Below, in pieces: positions 14,837 to 23,777 of a stretch of 64,000 nt of DNA. How positions within the stretch are numbered: the first letter of the stretch is position 1; every line of letters starts with the position of its first letter. The notes under the pieces were generated by a model. It was not told where the DNA came from. It saw nothing but the letters and a program-made list of their open reading frames with translations, and did no database searches. The DNA lies in NCBI GenBank assembly GCA_036620675.1, contig JAZHEE010000003.1; one strand, given 5' to 3'. Origin of the DNA: Jejubacter sp036620675. GTDB lineage: Bacteria; Pseudomonadota; Gammaproteobacteria; Enterobacterales; Enterobacteriaceae. The position numbers were made by a program, and so were the translations under genes.

Positions 14837-15832
14837 ATGGAATTGCTTTGCCCGGCCGGGAATCTTCCGGCGCTGAAGGCGGCCATCGAAAACGGCGCCG
14901 ATGCGGTTTACATCGGCCTGAAAGATGACACCAACGCCCGCCACTTTGCCGGTCTCAACTTTACCGAAAAACGGTTGCAGGAAGCGGTTAACTTCGTCCA
15001 TCGCGAGGGCCGAAAACTGCATATTGCGATTAATACCTTCGCCCATCCGGACGGATTTTCCCGCTGGGAGCGTGCCGTGGATATGGCGGCGCAACTGGGC
15101 GCCGATGCCCTGATTCTGGCGGATCTGGCCATGCTGGAGTACGCTGCGAAGCGCTACCCTGACGTGGAACGCCACGTTTCCGTGCAGGCATCCGCCACCA
15201 ATGAAGAGGCGATTCGATTCTATAAAAATCATTTCGATGTCTCCCGCGTGGTGCTGCCACGGGTGCTCTCCATCCACCAGGTGAAACAGCTGGCGCGGGT
15301 CACGCCAGTGCCGCTGGAAGTCTTCGCTTTCGGCAGCCTGTGCATTATGGCTGAAGGACGCTGCTATCTTTCGTCTTACCTGACCGGTGAATCCCCCAAT
15401 ACCGTTGGCGCCTGCTCCCCTGCCCGCTTCGTACGCTGGCAGCAGACCAGCAAAGGGCTGGAATCGCGCCTGAACGAGGTACTGATCGACCGCTATCAGG
15501 AAGGCGAGAATGCCGGATATCCCACCCTGTGCAAGGGCCGCTATCTGGTAGACAACCAGCGCTACCATGCCCTGGAAGAACCTACCAGCCTCAATACCCT
15601 GGAATTGCTGCCAACCCTGCTTTCCGCCGGTATCGCCTCGGTGAAAATCGAAGGGCGCCAGCGCAGCCCGGCCTACGTTAGCCAGGTGGCGAAAGTGTGG
15701 CGTCAGGCCATCGACCGCTGTATGGCGAATCCGCAGGACTTCACGCCTCAGAAGGAGTGGATGGAAGCGCTGGGCGCCATGGCCGAAGGTACCCAGACCA
15801 CCCTGGGCGCCTATCACCGTAAGTGGCAGTAA
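14837..15832 (+). CDS. ubiU: O2-independent ubiquinone hydroxylation subunit UbiU
   Basis: UbiU forms with UbiV a heterodimer that hydroxylates the quinone ring using prephenate as hydroxyl donor when oxygen is absent. It is a peptidase U32-family protein of 331 residues, the E. coli length. The four [4Fe-4S] ligands sit at the E. coli positions: Cys169 (FGSLC), Cys176 (EGRC), Cys193 (VGAC) and Cys232 (PTLC). The start MELLCPAGNLPALK at 14837 is the conserved N-terminus, so in-frame upstream codons were rejected. ubiV follows after 43 bp. Confidence 0.96.
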   Translation: MELLCPAGNLPALKAAIENGADAVYIGLKDDTNARHFAGLNFTEKRLQEAVNFVHREGRKLHIAINTFAHPDGFSRWERAVDMAAQLGADALILADLAMLEYAAKRYPDVERHVSVQASATNEEAIRFYKNHFDVSRVVLPRVLSIHQVKQLARVTPVPLEVFAFGSLCIMAEGRCYLSSYLTGESPNTVGACSPARFVRWQQTSKGLESRLNEVLIDRYQEGENAGYPTLCKGRYLVDNQRYHALEEPTSLNTLELLPTLLSAGIASVKIEGRQRSPAYVSQVAKVWRQAIDRCMANPQDFTPQKEWMEALGAMAEGTQTTLGAYHRKWQ

Positions 15833-15875
15833 GACGATATTCGATACGCCACTGCAAGTGGCGACAGGAGATGAG

Positions 15876-16757
15876 ATGAAATACTCCCTTGGGCCGGTTC
15901 TGTGGTACTGGCCAACCGCACGGCTGGAAAGCTTTTATCATGCCGCGGCAAACAGCCGCGCCGATATCGTTTACCTTGGCGAGAGCGTTTGCAGCAAGCG
16001 GCGCGCCACCAAAGCGGGCGAATGGCTGGAAATGGCGAAAAGTCTGGCCGCTGCGGGTAAACAGGTGGTGCTTTCCACCATGGCGCTGGTGCAGGCGCCT
16101 TCCGAACTGAACGAACTAAAGCGCTATGTGGAAAACGGCGACTTTATGATCGAAGCCAGCGATCTGGCCGCCGTCAATATGGCCGCCGAGCGCCGTCTGC
16201 CCTTTGTGGCCGGCCACGCCCTGAACTGCTATAACGCCGTAACCCTGCGCCTGTTACAGATGCAGGGCATGGTACGCTGGTGTATGCCGGTGGAGCTTTC
16301 CCGGGACTGGCTGGCGAACCTGCTGAATCAGTGTGAAGATATCGGCATTCGCAGCCGCTTTGAAGTCGAGGTTCTGAGCTATGGCCACCTGCCGCTGGCC
16401 TATTCCGCACGCTGCTTCACCGCCCGCTCCGAAGACAGGCCGAAAGACGAATGCGAAACCTGCTGCATTAACTACCCGAACGGGCGCGATATGCTGTCTC
16501 AGGAGCAGCAGAAGGTCTTTACCCTGAACGGTATTCAGACCATGAGCGGCTACGTCTACAATCTTGGCAATGAGCTGGCATCAATGAAGGGGATGGTGGA
16601 TATCGTTCGTCTGTCGCCGGAAGATGAATCCACCCTGGATATGCTCAACCGCTTTCGGGATAACGAAGCAGGAGAAGCGCCGCTCAGCCTGGCGGCCAAC
16701 AGCGACTGCAACGGCTACTGGCGCCGGGTTTCCGGACTGGAACTGGTGCTGGATTAA
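15876..16757 (+). CDS. ubiV: O2-independent ubiquinone hydroxylation subunit UbiV
   Basis: Partner of UbiU in anaerobic ubiquinone ring hydroxylation, also a U32-family iron-sulfur protein. It has 293 residues (E. coli 292). The cluster ligands Cys39 (ESVC), Cys180 (SARC), Cys193 and Cys197 (ECETCC) are all present. The start at 15876 follows GACAGGAGATGAG and gives the conserved MKYSLGPVLWYWP. A weak terminator hairpin follows at 16806-16822, then a foreign-looking toxin-antitoxin module. Confidence 0.96.
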   Translation: MKYSLGPVLWYWPTARLESFYHAAANSRADIVYLGESVCSKRRATKAGEWLEMAKSLAAAGKQVVLSTMALVQAPSELNELKRYVENGDFMIEASDLAAVNMAAERRLPFVAGHALNCYNAVTLRLLQMQGMVRWCMPVELSRDWLANLLNQCEDIGIRSRFEVEVLSYGHLPLAYSARCFTARSEDRPKDECETCCINYPNGRDMLSQEQQKVFTLNGIQTMSGYVYNLGNELASMKGMVDIVRLSPEDESTLDMLNRFRDNEAGEAPLSLAANSDCNGYWRRVSGLELVLD

Positions 16758-16805
16758 GCGCCTCACCCCAGGCTGAACGTCACCAGTTTACAGCCTCAAT
16801 CTCAG

Positions 16806-16826
16806 GCGGCCTCCATGGCCGCTTTA
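16806..16826 (+). terminator. ubiV terminator-like hairpin
   Basis: GCGGCC-TCCAT-GGCCGC followed by TTTATTAT, 48 bp after the ubiV stop. The stem is short but GC-rich, with a modest U-run. It abuts the 3' end of the convergent ccdB. Confidence 0.6.
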
Positions 16827-17150
16827 TTATGCATTGGTCACAATAGCGTCAATAGCGGCCAGAATTTCGTTTCTGGAATCAGCCAGGTTGACCACAAAGT
16901 CGCGCCGGTCGATCTTTCTGGCCTCCAGAAAGGTCATGGCGGGCATAAAAACGTAATGCTCAGTGCCGTTCACCATAATCGCAGGCGTGACCCGCCGCTG
17001 TGTCAGGGTCAGCGCATCTGCCGCCACCAGCGGGACAATAACCCGGGTCGCCAGGGTATCGAAATAGTCATGTTGCAGGATCAGATAATAAGGCCAGAAT
17101 GCGTTGGATCGCATTGACGGATTACGATAAACATCAAACTGTCTGGCCAT
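16827..17150 (-). CDS. ccdB: CcdB-family toxin
   Basis: This 107-residue protein matches the CcdB/MazF-fold toxin family that poisons DNA gyrase. Visible family features are FDVYRNPSMRS near the N-terminus, the central TLATRVIVPLVAADAL strand, VNGTEHYVFMPAMTFLEARKI and the final helix SRNEILAAIDAIV. The F-plasmid toxin ends Trp-Gly-Ile, residues required for gyrase poisoning. This protein ends IVTNA instead, so its activity or target may differ. The antitoxin gene lies 20 bp upstream. The pair is inserted between ubiV and yhbW, which are neighbours in E. coli. Confidence 0.85.
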   Translation of the reverse strand: MARQFDVYRNPSMRSNAFWPYYLILQHDYFDTLATRVIVPLVAADALTLTQRRVTPAIMVNGTEHYVFMPAMTFLEARKIDRRDFVVNLADSRNEILAAIDAIVTNA

Positions 17151-17170
17151 GGTGTCACTCCTTTACGCCA

Positions 17171-17419
17171 TTAAATACCGCCAAAAAAGTCGTCGTCGCC
17201 AGGCGTTCCCGCTTTTGCCATAAAGGCATTCATCGCCTGGATATCCTGCTTCTCTTTGCCCATCTGCCGCTGTTTCTCTTCTATCGCCTGAGCCAGCAAC
17301 TGGTCAAGGGTTGCAGACAAATTGATATCCAGACTGCGAGCCTTCTCGACAAGCGATGCCGTCAGATAAACGTTGGTGCTCCGCTTATGGCCGCGACGAA
17401 GTGGAATAACCGAACTCAT
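17171..17419 (-). CDS. ccdA: CcdA-family antitoxin
   Basis: An 82-residue antitoxin. The N-terminal ribbon-helix-helix DNA-binding domain is seen as RSTNVYLTASLVEKARSLDINLSATLDQLLAQAI, residues about 12-45. The C-terminal, probably unstructured, toxin-wrapping segment ends GTPGDDDFFGGI. The start at 17419 is preceded by GGAGGGCGGTT, so the longer frame to 17473 was rejected. It precedes ccdB by 20 bp on the same strand, the usual antitoxin-first order, and probably autorepresses the operon with CcdB. Confidence 0.85.
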   Translation of the reverse strand: MSSVIPLRRGHKRSTNVYLTASLVEKARSLDINLSATLDQLLAQAIEEKQRQMGKEKQDIQAMNAFMAKAGTPGDDDFFGGI

Positions 17420-17635
17420 AACCGCCCTCCTCTGTGCATGGGTATGCGCAGAATTATGCGCCCAACAGAACAAAAATCAACCAGATTATTGCGAACAAAA
17501 ACGCAAACCGGCATCTTCAACCGCTCGCATTGCCAATCCCATAACAAACATTTTCAGGCACCATCACAGGTCAGATTCTGGTAAATCAGCCAGAATAAAA
17601 TGAGACTCCGGACCTTCAATCTGATGTGAGCCACT

Positions 17636-18658
17636 ATGTCTGAATTAAATTACGTCCCCCTGTCAGTACTCGACCTCGCACCTGTTCCCCAGGACGCCGA
17701 CGCCCGGGAGGCGTTCCAGCGTTCGCTGGCGCTGGCCCAGTTGGCTGAAAAACAGGGCTATCACCGCTACTGGCTGGCGGAGCACCACAATATGAGCGGC
17801 ATCGCCAGCGCAGCAACCTCGGTGCTGATCGGCTGGCTGGCGGCCAGAACCCAGACGCTACACCTGGGCTCCGGCGGCGTGATGTTGCCGAACCACGCCC
17901 CGCTGGTTATCGCCGAGCAGTTCGGTACCCTGGAAGCGCTGTTTCCCGGCCGTATCGATCTGGGGCTGGGGCGAGCGCCAGGCAGCGATCAGCGCACTAT
18001 GATGGCTCTGCGTCGTCATATGAGCCATCAGGACGTGGATAACTTCCCGCATGATGTGGCGGAGCTGGTCGCCTGGTTCGATGCCGATGAAAGCGCCCCT
18101 GAACCGCCGGTACGCCCGGTTCCCGGTTACGGTTCGAAAATTCCGGTGTGGCTGCTGGGCTCCAGCCTGTACAGCGCCCAGCTGGCGGCGCAAATGGGCC
18201 TGCCTTTCGCTTTCGCATCGCACTTCGCGCCAGCGATGATGCTACAGGCGCTGCAGCTGTATCGCGAACAGTTCCGCCCTTCGGCGCGTCTGGAGAAACC
18301 CTGGGCGATGGTCTGTATCAACGTTATCGCCGCCGATAGCAACCGCGACGCCGAATACCTTTTTACCTCCATGCAGCAGTCGTTCGTCACGCTGCGCCGC
18401 GGTAATCCCGGCCAGTTGCCGCCGCCTGTCGACAATATCGACAGCTTCTGGAGTCCGGCGGAGCAGTACGGCGTGGAACAGGCGCTGAGCATGTCGCTGG
18501 TCGGGGATAAGGCGAAGGTGCGCCACGGGCTGGAAACGGTACTGCGGGAAACCCAGGCGGACGAGATAATGGTTAACGGCCAGATCTTCGACAATCAGGC
18601 GCGTCTGCACTCCTACTCTCTGACTATGCAGGCTTACCGCGAGCTGATGGGCCGTTAA
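17636..18658 (+). CDS. yhbW: LuxA-like flavin monooxygenase-family protein YhbW
   Basis: A bacterial-luciferase-like FMN-dependent oxidoreductase of unknown substrate, 340 residues (E. coli 335). Family motifs are YVPLSVLDLAPVP at the N-terminus, YHRYWLAEHHNMSGIASAATSVLIG at about 40-65, HLGSGGVMLPNHAPLVIAEQFGTLEALFPGRIDLGLGRAPG at about 79-120 and PVWLLGSSLYSAQLAAQMGLPFAFASHF in the centre. The 3' end overlaps the convergent regulator gene by 4 bp. In E. coli the next gene is mtr. Here the conserved block ends at this point. Confidence 0.93.
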   Translation: MSELNYVPLSVLDLAPVPQDADAREAFQRSLALAQLAEKQGYHRYWLAEHHNMSGIASAATSVLIGWLAARTQTLHLGSGGVMLPNHAPLVIAEQFGTLEALFPGRIDLGLGRAPGSDQRTMMALRRHMSHQDVDNFPHDVAELVAWFDADESAPEPPVRPVPGYGSKIPVWLLGSSLYSAQLAAQMGLPFAFASHFAPAMMLQALQLYREQFRPSARLEKPWAMVCINVIAADSNRDAEYLFTSMQQSFVTLRRGNPGQLPPPVDNIDSFWSPAEQYGVEQALSMSLVGDKAKVRHGLETVLRETQADEIMVNGQIFDNQARLHSYSLTMQAYRELMGR

Positions 18659-20583
18659 AACCGGCTAAGCGAATCCATCGCCAGCGCCTTAAACTCGGCG
18701 AAGTCCCGGCTTTCACAGAGCCGGGGCGTGGCACGCTCGCGCAGAAAGGTGACGAACAGATCGTAAATCGCCATCGCCTCTTCGTATTCGCTTTTACTGA
18801 TGGCCAGCAGGAAGATGACGCTGGCCACCTCATCGCCCCACTGGATACCCTGAGGCGCCAGCACGGTATAGACCACCGTACGCTTCGCCAGCAGCCCCAG
18901 CGAGTGCGGCAGCGCAATGCCCTCGCCCAGCATGGTGCTGACGATCGCTTCCCGCTCCACCACCGATGGCAGGAAGTCGTGTTCCACATACCCCTCCTGC
19001 TCCAGCTGCGCGCACAGTTCGTCGAACAGCGCCTGCTGGCTCATCGGCTGGTCGATAATCCGGAAATGTTGAGGATCGAAATACTTTTCCAGCAGCCAGG
19101 GGCGGGTTCTGTCCACCAGTACCAGTTTGCCAATCTGATCCAGCTGATAGTCGGTGGGGAATGGCGACATCACCACCACCGGTTTGTCTTTTTCACCAAT
19201 CCGCGCGGTGGAAATCACGAAATCCTCGCCAATACTGGTCTGCTGCTCATATTCACGCAGCGAAATAATGCGCGCCACCTCCATCTGCGGATATTTGCGT
19301 AGCAGCATTGCCTGGATCATCCGTACCGTCGAATTGCCGGTATCGCACACCAGCAGCACCCGGGGCTGGCGCTGATAGCCGATATTGTAGTGGCGCTCCA
19401 GCCCCACCCCGATATGCAGCACCAGGAAACCTACTTCGTTTTCGCTGATGGTATAGGGTGTATGCTTGCCCCAGCTGGAAACCGCCGCCAGAGTCATATC
19501 CCAGGCCAGCGGGTAGTGCTGCTTAATATTGTTGAGCAGCGGGTTGGGCAGGTTAATCTGATAGCGCACCCGAGTGATCATGGTCTTAATGTGGGTCAGC
19601 AGATCGGCGCGCAGCTGATCGTCGGTCAGCAGGTTGTAGTTAAAGTGGCTGTTGATATAGCGCAGGATGTAGCTGACCAGGGTTTCGGCATCGTCGGCGC
19701 TGATGGCGCTGGGCGCCACCTCCTGAATCTGACGGGCGGCGATATGCACCCGCAGCCAGGCCTCTTCCGATGAAGAAAGGGGCTTGTCGGTCAGCTTCTG
19801 CAACGCCATCGCAATATGGTGCGCGGCGTGGCACACGCTGTCGTCCACATCGTCGGCGGTAAAACCGGAAAGCGGATAGCCTTCGCCAATACGCCGTAAG
19901 GCTACCGCGCAATAAAGGCAGATAAACTGCTGGCCTTCATCGGTCATTCGTATTCCACACTGACTGAAGCTTTCCTGCACCAGGGTCGCCATTTGAACCA
20001 GCGCGCCGGCGGTCAGGGATTCTTCAGTCAGCAGCGGATTATCGCTGTCTTCCTGCCAGATTTTCCACAGCAGATCGGTCAGACAGGCGCGCATCGCCAT
20101 TTCATTGCCGAACAGCTTCATGCCGTGGCGCGGCCGGGTCTCTATCGTCAGGTTGTAGCGGCTGAACCACTCGCGCACCTCGGCCATATCGCTTTGCAGG
20201 GTGGCGCGACTGACGAACCACTCCTCTGCCAAATCTTCCAGCTTCAGTGAAAAAGCGGAATTCAGGAAACGCACCAGCAGATAGTGAACCCGCTCATTCG
20301 CGCTGCGGGGAATACGTAACTGTCGGGATGGGGCCTCACACAGACGGGCGTAGCGCTGAGGGTCATCCACCTTCAGCTGATAACCGGCTCCGCGATTCAG
20401 AACAAACTGGGCGCCGTGGCTTTGCAACAGCGCATTCAGCGCCGTGATATCGGCGCGTACGGTACGAGTGGAAACCGAAAGACGCCGCGCCAGCTCATCC
20501 TGAGGCAGGGTTTCGTTTTGCAACATCTCAAAAAGTTGAGCCAGACGGGGATTCGGGAATCGCACTTCAGTTTCCTCACTCAT
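18655..20583 (-). CDS. PTS-responsive transcriptional regulator with PRD, EIIB and EIIA domains (BglG/MtlR type)
   Basis: A 642-residue regulator. In order there are an HTH_11 domain at about 10-65 (DELARRLSVSTRTVRADITALN), a second Mga-like HTH at about 95-165 (LEDLAEEWFVSRATLQSDM), two PRD domains at about 190-400, an EIIB-like domain starting PRVLLVCDTGNST with a phosphorylatable Cys near 414, and an EIIA-like domain with GIALPHSLG and its His near 558. Such proteins are phosphorylated by PTS components and usually activate a sugar operon. It is the last gene of the minus-strand cluster, 180 bp after the aldolase gene with a hairpin between them, so it may have its own promoter. No conventional PTS permease is encoded nearby. 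Confidence 0.88.
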   Translation of the reverse strand: MSEETEVRFPNPRLAQLFEMLQNETLPQDELARRLSVSTRTVRADITALNALLQSHGAQFVLNRGAGYQLKVDDPQRYARLCEAPSRQLRIPRSANERVHYLLVRFLNSAFSLKLEDLAEEWFVSRATLQSDMAEVREWFSRYNLTIETRPRHGMKLFGNEMAMRACLTDLLWKIWQEDSDNPLLTEESLTAGALVQMATLVQESFSQCGIRMTDEGQQFICLYCAVALRRIGEGYPLSGFTADDVDDSVCHAAHHIAMALQKLTDKPLSSSEEAWLRVHIAARQIQEVAPSAISADDAETLVSYILRYINSHFNYNLLTDDQLRADLLTHIKTMITRVRYQINLPNPLLNNIKQHYPLAWDMTLAAVSSWGKHTPYTISENEVGFLVLHIGVGLERHYNIGYQRQPRVLLVCDTGNSTVRMIQAMLLRKYPQMEVARIISLREYEQQTSIGEDFVISTARIGEKDKPVVVMSPFPTDYQLDQIGKLVLVDRTRPWLLEKYFDPQHFRIIDQPMSQQALFDELCAQLEQEGYVEHDFLPSVVEREAIVSTMLGEGIALPHSLGLLAKRTVVYTVLAPQGIQWGDEVASVIFLLAISKSEYEEAMAIYDLFVTFLRERATPRLCESRDFAEFKALAMDSLSRF

Positions 20584-20729
20584 TGCCCGGGCGCCCTGGC
20601 CCGGATTACTGCGGGGTTCGGCCTGTCGCCGGGGTATAACGCACTATCTGCGGCCAGAAAGGTTACTGGTTTACCGCACGATTGGGTATCGATGAACCCA
20701 CGTTTCTCCTCAATTCAGCGATATCTAAC

Positions 20730-20753
20730 GGCCCTCCCCTTTCAGGGAGGGCC
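20730..20753 (-). terminator. Hairpin after the aldolase gene
   Basis: GGCCCTCCC-CTTTCA-GGGAGGGCC is a perfect 9-bp stem 10 bp beyond the aldolase stop. The minus-strand continuation GTTAG has no strong U-run, so it may attenuate rather than stop transcription into the regulator gene. Confidence 0.65.
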
Positions 20754-20762
20754 GGGTCGGGA

Positions 20763-21503
20763 TTAGCCTACCAGTTTTTTCGTCATCGCCAGCAGTTGGC
20801 GCACCTCTTCCGGACGGGTATCGCCGCTCGCCTTATCGATAATCGAGCTATAGATGTGAGGGATAATCTTGCTCACCCCGGCATCCAGCGCGATCTTCAT
20901 GATCTCTTCAAAGTTTTCCAGATCGATGCCGCCGGTCGGCTCCAGCCAGAAGTCGTGCTGCGCGCAGGCTTTGGCCACCGCCGCAAACTCATCGCGGCAC
21001 TTCAGGCCACCCATCGGGAAATACTTGATGGAGCTACCGCCCATATCCTTGAGCAGCGCAATAGCGGTCTCAACCGGTACAATGCCGTCCGGCGCGCCGG
21101 AACTTAACGGCCCGGTGGAGATTTTCACCATACCCACAGTTCCGGTGGGGGAGACCAGGCCATTCACCACGGTATCGTTCTGCCCCAGCAGCACCCGGCT
21201 CGGGCCCACGCCGGTGAAGACCTGGTTCACGTGCTGCGGCTGCACTTCACGCGAAATGGCGCTCACCATCGCCGACTGATTCGGATCGCCTGCGCCCAGA
21301 CCAACGGACAGCGCATTATCAATCAGTTTCGCATATTCACGCATATCCGCCACCGCGCTCGCCACATCCGGATAGTTTTTGGACAGCACGCCCACCAGCA
21401 CATGGCCTTCCGCCGCTTCGTAGATCGCCTGCGCGTTGGCTTTCGATCCCGCCAGAACGTTCAGACAGACGCGGTCGCGGTAAAAGTTGGGGGTCAGTTT
21501 CAT
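20763..21503 (-). CDS. KDGP-type aldolase (DgaF/EF_0839 family)
   Basis: A 246-residue aldolase-family protein expected to cleave a 2-keto-3-deoxy sugar acid phosphate into pyruvate and a triose phosphate. Visible family features are YRDRVCLNVLAGSKANAQ at the N-terminus, GLGAGDPNQ near 70, SSIKYFPMGGLK near 158 with a probable Schiff-base lysine, and the C-terminal barrel segment WLEPTGGIDLENFEEI. Its start overlaps the stop of the ammonia-lyase gene (ATGA), indicating coupled translation. Its natural substrate is inferred from that neighbour, whose product would be a 2-keto-3-deoxy acid. Confidence 0.85.
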   Translation of the reverse strand: MKLTPNFYRDRVCLNVLAGSKANAQAIYEAAEGHVLVGVLSKNYPDVASAVADMREYAKLIDNALSVGLGAGDPNQSAMVSAISREVQPQHVNQVFTGVGPSRVLLGQNDTVVNGLVSPTGTVGMVKISTGPLSSGAPDGIVPVETAIALLKDMGGSSIKYFPMGGLKCRDEFAAVAKACAQHDFWLEPTGGIDLENFEEIMKIALDAGVSKIIPHIYSSIIDKASGDTRPEEVRQLLAMTKKLVG

Positions 21504-22615
21504 GCCTGTTTCTCCTTCAGTAGCTCGCTGATACGGCGATAAATAATTTCCAGTTGCTGTGCGGTCACGCTGCGCACGTCCGCTTCGATAATGCCTTCAT
21601 TGGCCTTGTAACCGCGGAAATAGATGGCGTATTCGCCCTGCTTCAGCGCCTGAACCAGGTCGCCGGTGGCGATACCGGTAGTCGCTTCATCAAACTTGAT
21701 TTCGGCCCGGGCGATATCACGCCCGGCAGCATCCCAGACCACCCGGGCGCTCACGCCATCCAGGGTATTCAGGGCGTCGATGAAGGGAGTCATCTTCGCC
21801 ACCATCTCCGCTCCGCTCTCTTTGGCGGCGCTCAGGTAGTGTTCGATAGCGCAGGTCAGACCAAGGATCCCCTCTTTGCCCACCTTCATGGCGCGGCCAA
21901 TACCGCCCGCCTGGCGCTTTACCCACTCCACGTACTGATGACGGCCAATAACCAGACCGCTGGTCGGCCCTTCGATCGCTTTCGCACCGCTGTAGATAAC
22001 CAGATCCGCGCCAGCCTGATAGTAGCGCTGCAGATCTTCTTCCGCCGCGGCGTCGACAATCAGCGGCAGGTTATGGGCGCGGGCAACTTCTGCGGCCTGG
22101 GCCACGTTCAGCATACTCTTCTGAACGCAGTGGTGGGATTTGATGTAAAGGATCGCGGCGGTACGCGGCGTGATCGCCGCCGCCAGATGGGCCGGGGAGC
22201 ATTCGTTGGCGTAACCGGCTTCCACAATTTTACCGCCACCCAGCGCCACCATAGTGCCTACCGGCGCGCCGAAGTTAACGTTGTGGCCCTTCGGCAGGAC
22301 TATCTCATTATTTTCCACTGGCGTGACGTGCAGGTTTTCCAGCAGCCAGTCGCAGTCTTTCACCAGAACCGCCGCCACCGACTGGGCGATCCCCGCTGAA
22401 GCGCAGGAGACCACGGTCGCCGCTTCCACATCCAGCAGCCGGGCGATGTATTCGCCGGTTTTGTTGACCAGATCCTTCATTTCGAAGTAGTGGTTCATAC
22501 CGGTGTTTACCGCCTCCACCACTTCCGGGCGCGGCGTGGAAACGCCCAGAATGGTCATTCGCCCGGAGGCGTTAATCACCTGTTTCAGGTGGTACTTCTC
22601 ATAAATCGAAGACAT
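21500..22615 (-). CDS. dgaE: DgaE-family PLP-dependent ammonia-lyase (SelA-related)
   Basis: A 371-residue fold-type I PLP enzyme related to selenocysteine synthase SelA. The named family member, Salmonella DgaE, converts D-glucosaminate-6-phosphate to 2-keto-3-deoxygluconate-6-phosphate plus ammonia. Here the PLP lysine is Lys212 in VIYSGAKAIEGPTSG, the Asp of LPLIVDAAAEEDL would contact the PLP ring nitrogen, and VVSCASAGIAQSV near 69 binds phosphate. The start at 22615 (MSSIYEKYHLKQVINASGRMT) was chosen over a 33-codon upstream extension. It overlaps the amidohydrolase gene by 17 bp and the aldolase gene by 4 bp. The symbol reflects family naming; the substrate is unproven here. Confidence 0.85.
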   Translation of the reverse strand: MSSIYEKYHLKQVINASGRMTILGVSTPRPEVVEAVNTGMNHYFEMKDLVNKTGEYIARLLDVEAATVVSCASAGIAQSVAAVLVKDCDWLLENLHVTPVENNEIVLPKGHNVNFGAPVGTMVALGGGKIVEAGYANECSPAHLAAAITPRTAAILYIKSHHCVQKSMLNVAQAAEVARAHNLPLIVDAAAEEDLQRYYQAGADLVIYSGAKAIEGPTSGLVIGRHQYVEWVKRQAGGIGRAMKVGKEGILGLTCAIEHYLSAAKESGAEMVAKMTPFIDALNTLDGVSARVVWDAAGRDIARAEIKFDEATTGIATGDLVQALKQGEYAIYFRGYKANEGIIEADVRSVTAQQLEIIYRRISELLKEKQA

Positions 22616-23732
22616 GTTCTGCTTTTCCTTGTTCGGTGGTGAACCACTGCCCGGCGCGCAGCGCGGCCAGCGGGACAATCTGCTCTTCCGCTTGCAGGCT
22701 GTCGTTTTCGGCATCGACGAACAGCGTCGGCTGGCGGCGCAGCGCGAAGAGGGTCAGGTCGGCGTCGGCGCCCACTTCCAGACGCCCTTTCCGGCTCAGA
22801 CGCAGCCCTTCGGCGGCGTTAACGGTGACGCAGTCGATCACTTCCGAAAGCGTCATACCAATAGCGAGGAATTTAGACATCACCGACGCCAGGCTATATA
22901 CCGGGCCGTTAATCCGGTTTTTACAGTAGATATCGGAACTGATGGTGTGCGGCAGAATTCCCAGCGAAATCGCCTGCTGGGCCACCGCGAAGCTGAAGCT
23001 GGCGGTACCGTGGCCCACATCCATCCGCACCCCGCGTTCGATGGCCCGGCTAACGGCCGCGCGCAGCTCGCCTTCCGGCGTCAGAATACGGTTCGGCTTA
23101 CCGTTATAGCAGTGGGTGATAATGTCGCCGCTACCCAGCAGCTCGGCAATCTCATCCAGATCCGGCGGATTGTTGCCGACGTGCACCATCAGCGGCAGAC
23201 CGCCGTTGGCTTTCTGAATCGCTTTAGCGCGCTCCAGCGGCTTAATGCCGTTTTCGCCCACCACGCTGCTGCTCATACGCGCCTTAATGCCGACAATAAA
23301 GTCGGGATGGCGGCGAATCGCATCGCCCGCCGCATCGGCGTCGATGTTCTCCATCCGCGCCAGTTCGTTCTGGGCTATCAGCCCAACCCGGGAGATATTC
23401 AGCAGCGCATACACCTGGGTGGTAGCCGCCCGGGTGAGCTGGTAAAAATCATCCACGTCATCGGCGCCGGTGCTACCGGCATCGACCACCGTGGTGACGC
23501 CGGTGGCGATCCCGACACTATCCGGTTCGTCGTGATAAATCGGGGATTTGGGATAGCAGTGCACGTGGGAGTCAATCCAGCCCGCGCTGACGTAGCCCTT
23601 GCCGTCCAGATTGAGTTCTTCACGCGCCGGGCCGGATACTTCGCCCACAGCGGCGATTTTCCCGTCCAGGATAGCGATATCAACAATGCGCTCATCCGCC
23701 AGACGAGCCTGACGCAGGATCAAATCAAACAT
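22599..23732 (-). CDS. Amidohydrolase/deacetylase (EF_0837 / COG3964 family)
   Basis: A 377-residue metal-dependent amidohydrolase. Metal and catalytic residues are visible: His56 and His58 (DSHVHCY), a carboxylated-lysine candidate Lys150 (VGIKARMS), His184 (MVHVGNN), His207 (ITHCYNG) and Asp267 (TISSDIY). Relatives have been annotated as dihydroorotase or adenine deaminase, but tested COG3964 proteins act on N- or O-acyl substrates. In this context it probably deacylates an N-acyl amino sugar acid before DgaE removes the amino group; that is inference. GAGGAGAGACCC precedes the ATG at 23732. It follows the DUF4310 gene by 45 bp. Confidence 0.85.
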   Translation of the reverse strand: MFDLILRQARLADERIVDIAILDGKIAAVGEVSGPAREELNLDGKGYVSAGWIDSHVHCYPKSPIYHDEPDSVGIATGVTTVVDAGSTGADDVDDFYQLTRAATTQVYALLNISRVGLIAQNELARMENIDADAAGDAIRRHPDFIVGIKARMSSSVVGENGIKPLERAKAIQKANGGLPLMVHVGNNPPDLDEIAELLGSGDIITHCYNGKPNRILTPEGELRAAVSRAIERGVRMDVGHGTASFSFAVAQQAISLGILPHTISSDIYCKNRINGPVYSLASVMSKFLAIGMTLSEVIDCVTVNAAEGLRLSRKGRLEVGADADLTLFALRRQPTLFVDAENDSLQAEEQIVPLAALRAGQWFTTEQGKAEHVFDL

Positions 23733-23777
23733 GGGTCTCTCCTCAATAAACCGGGCGCCAGCGGCGCCCGTAAGTCA

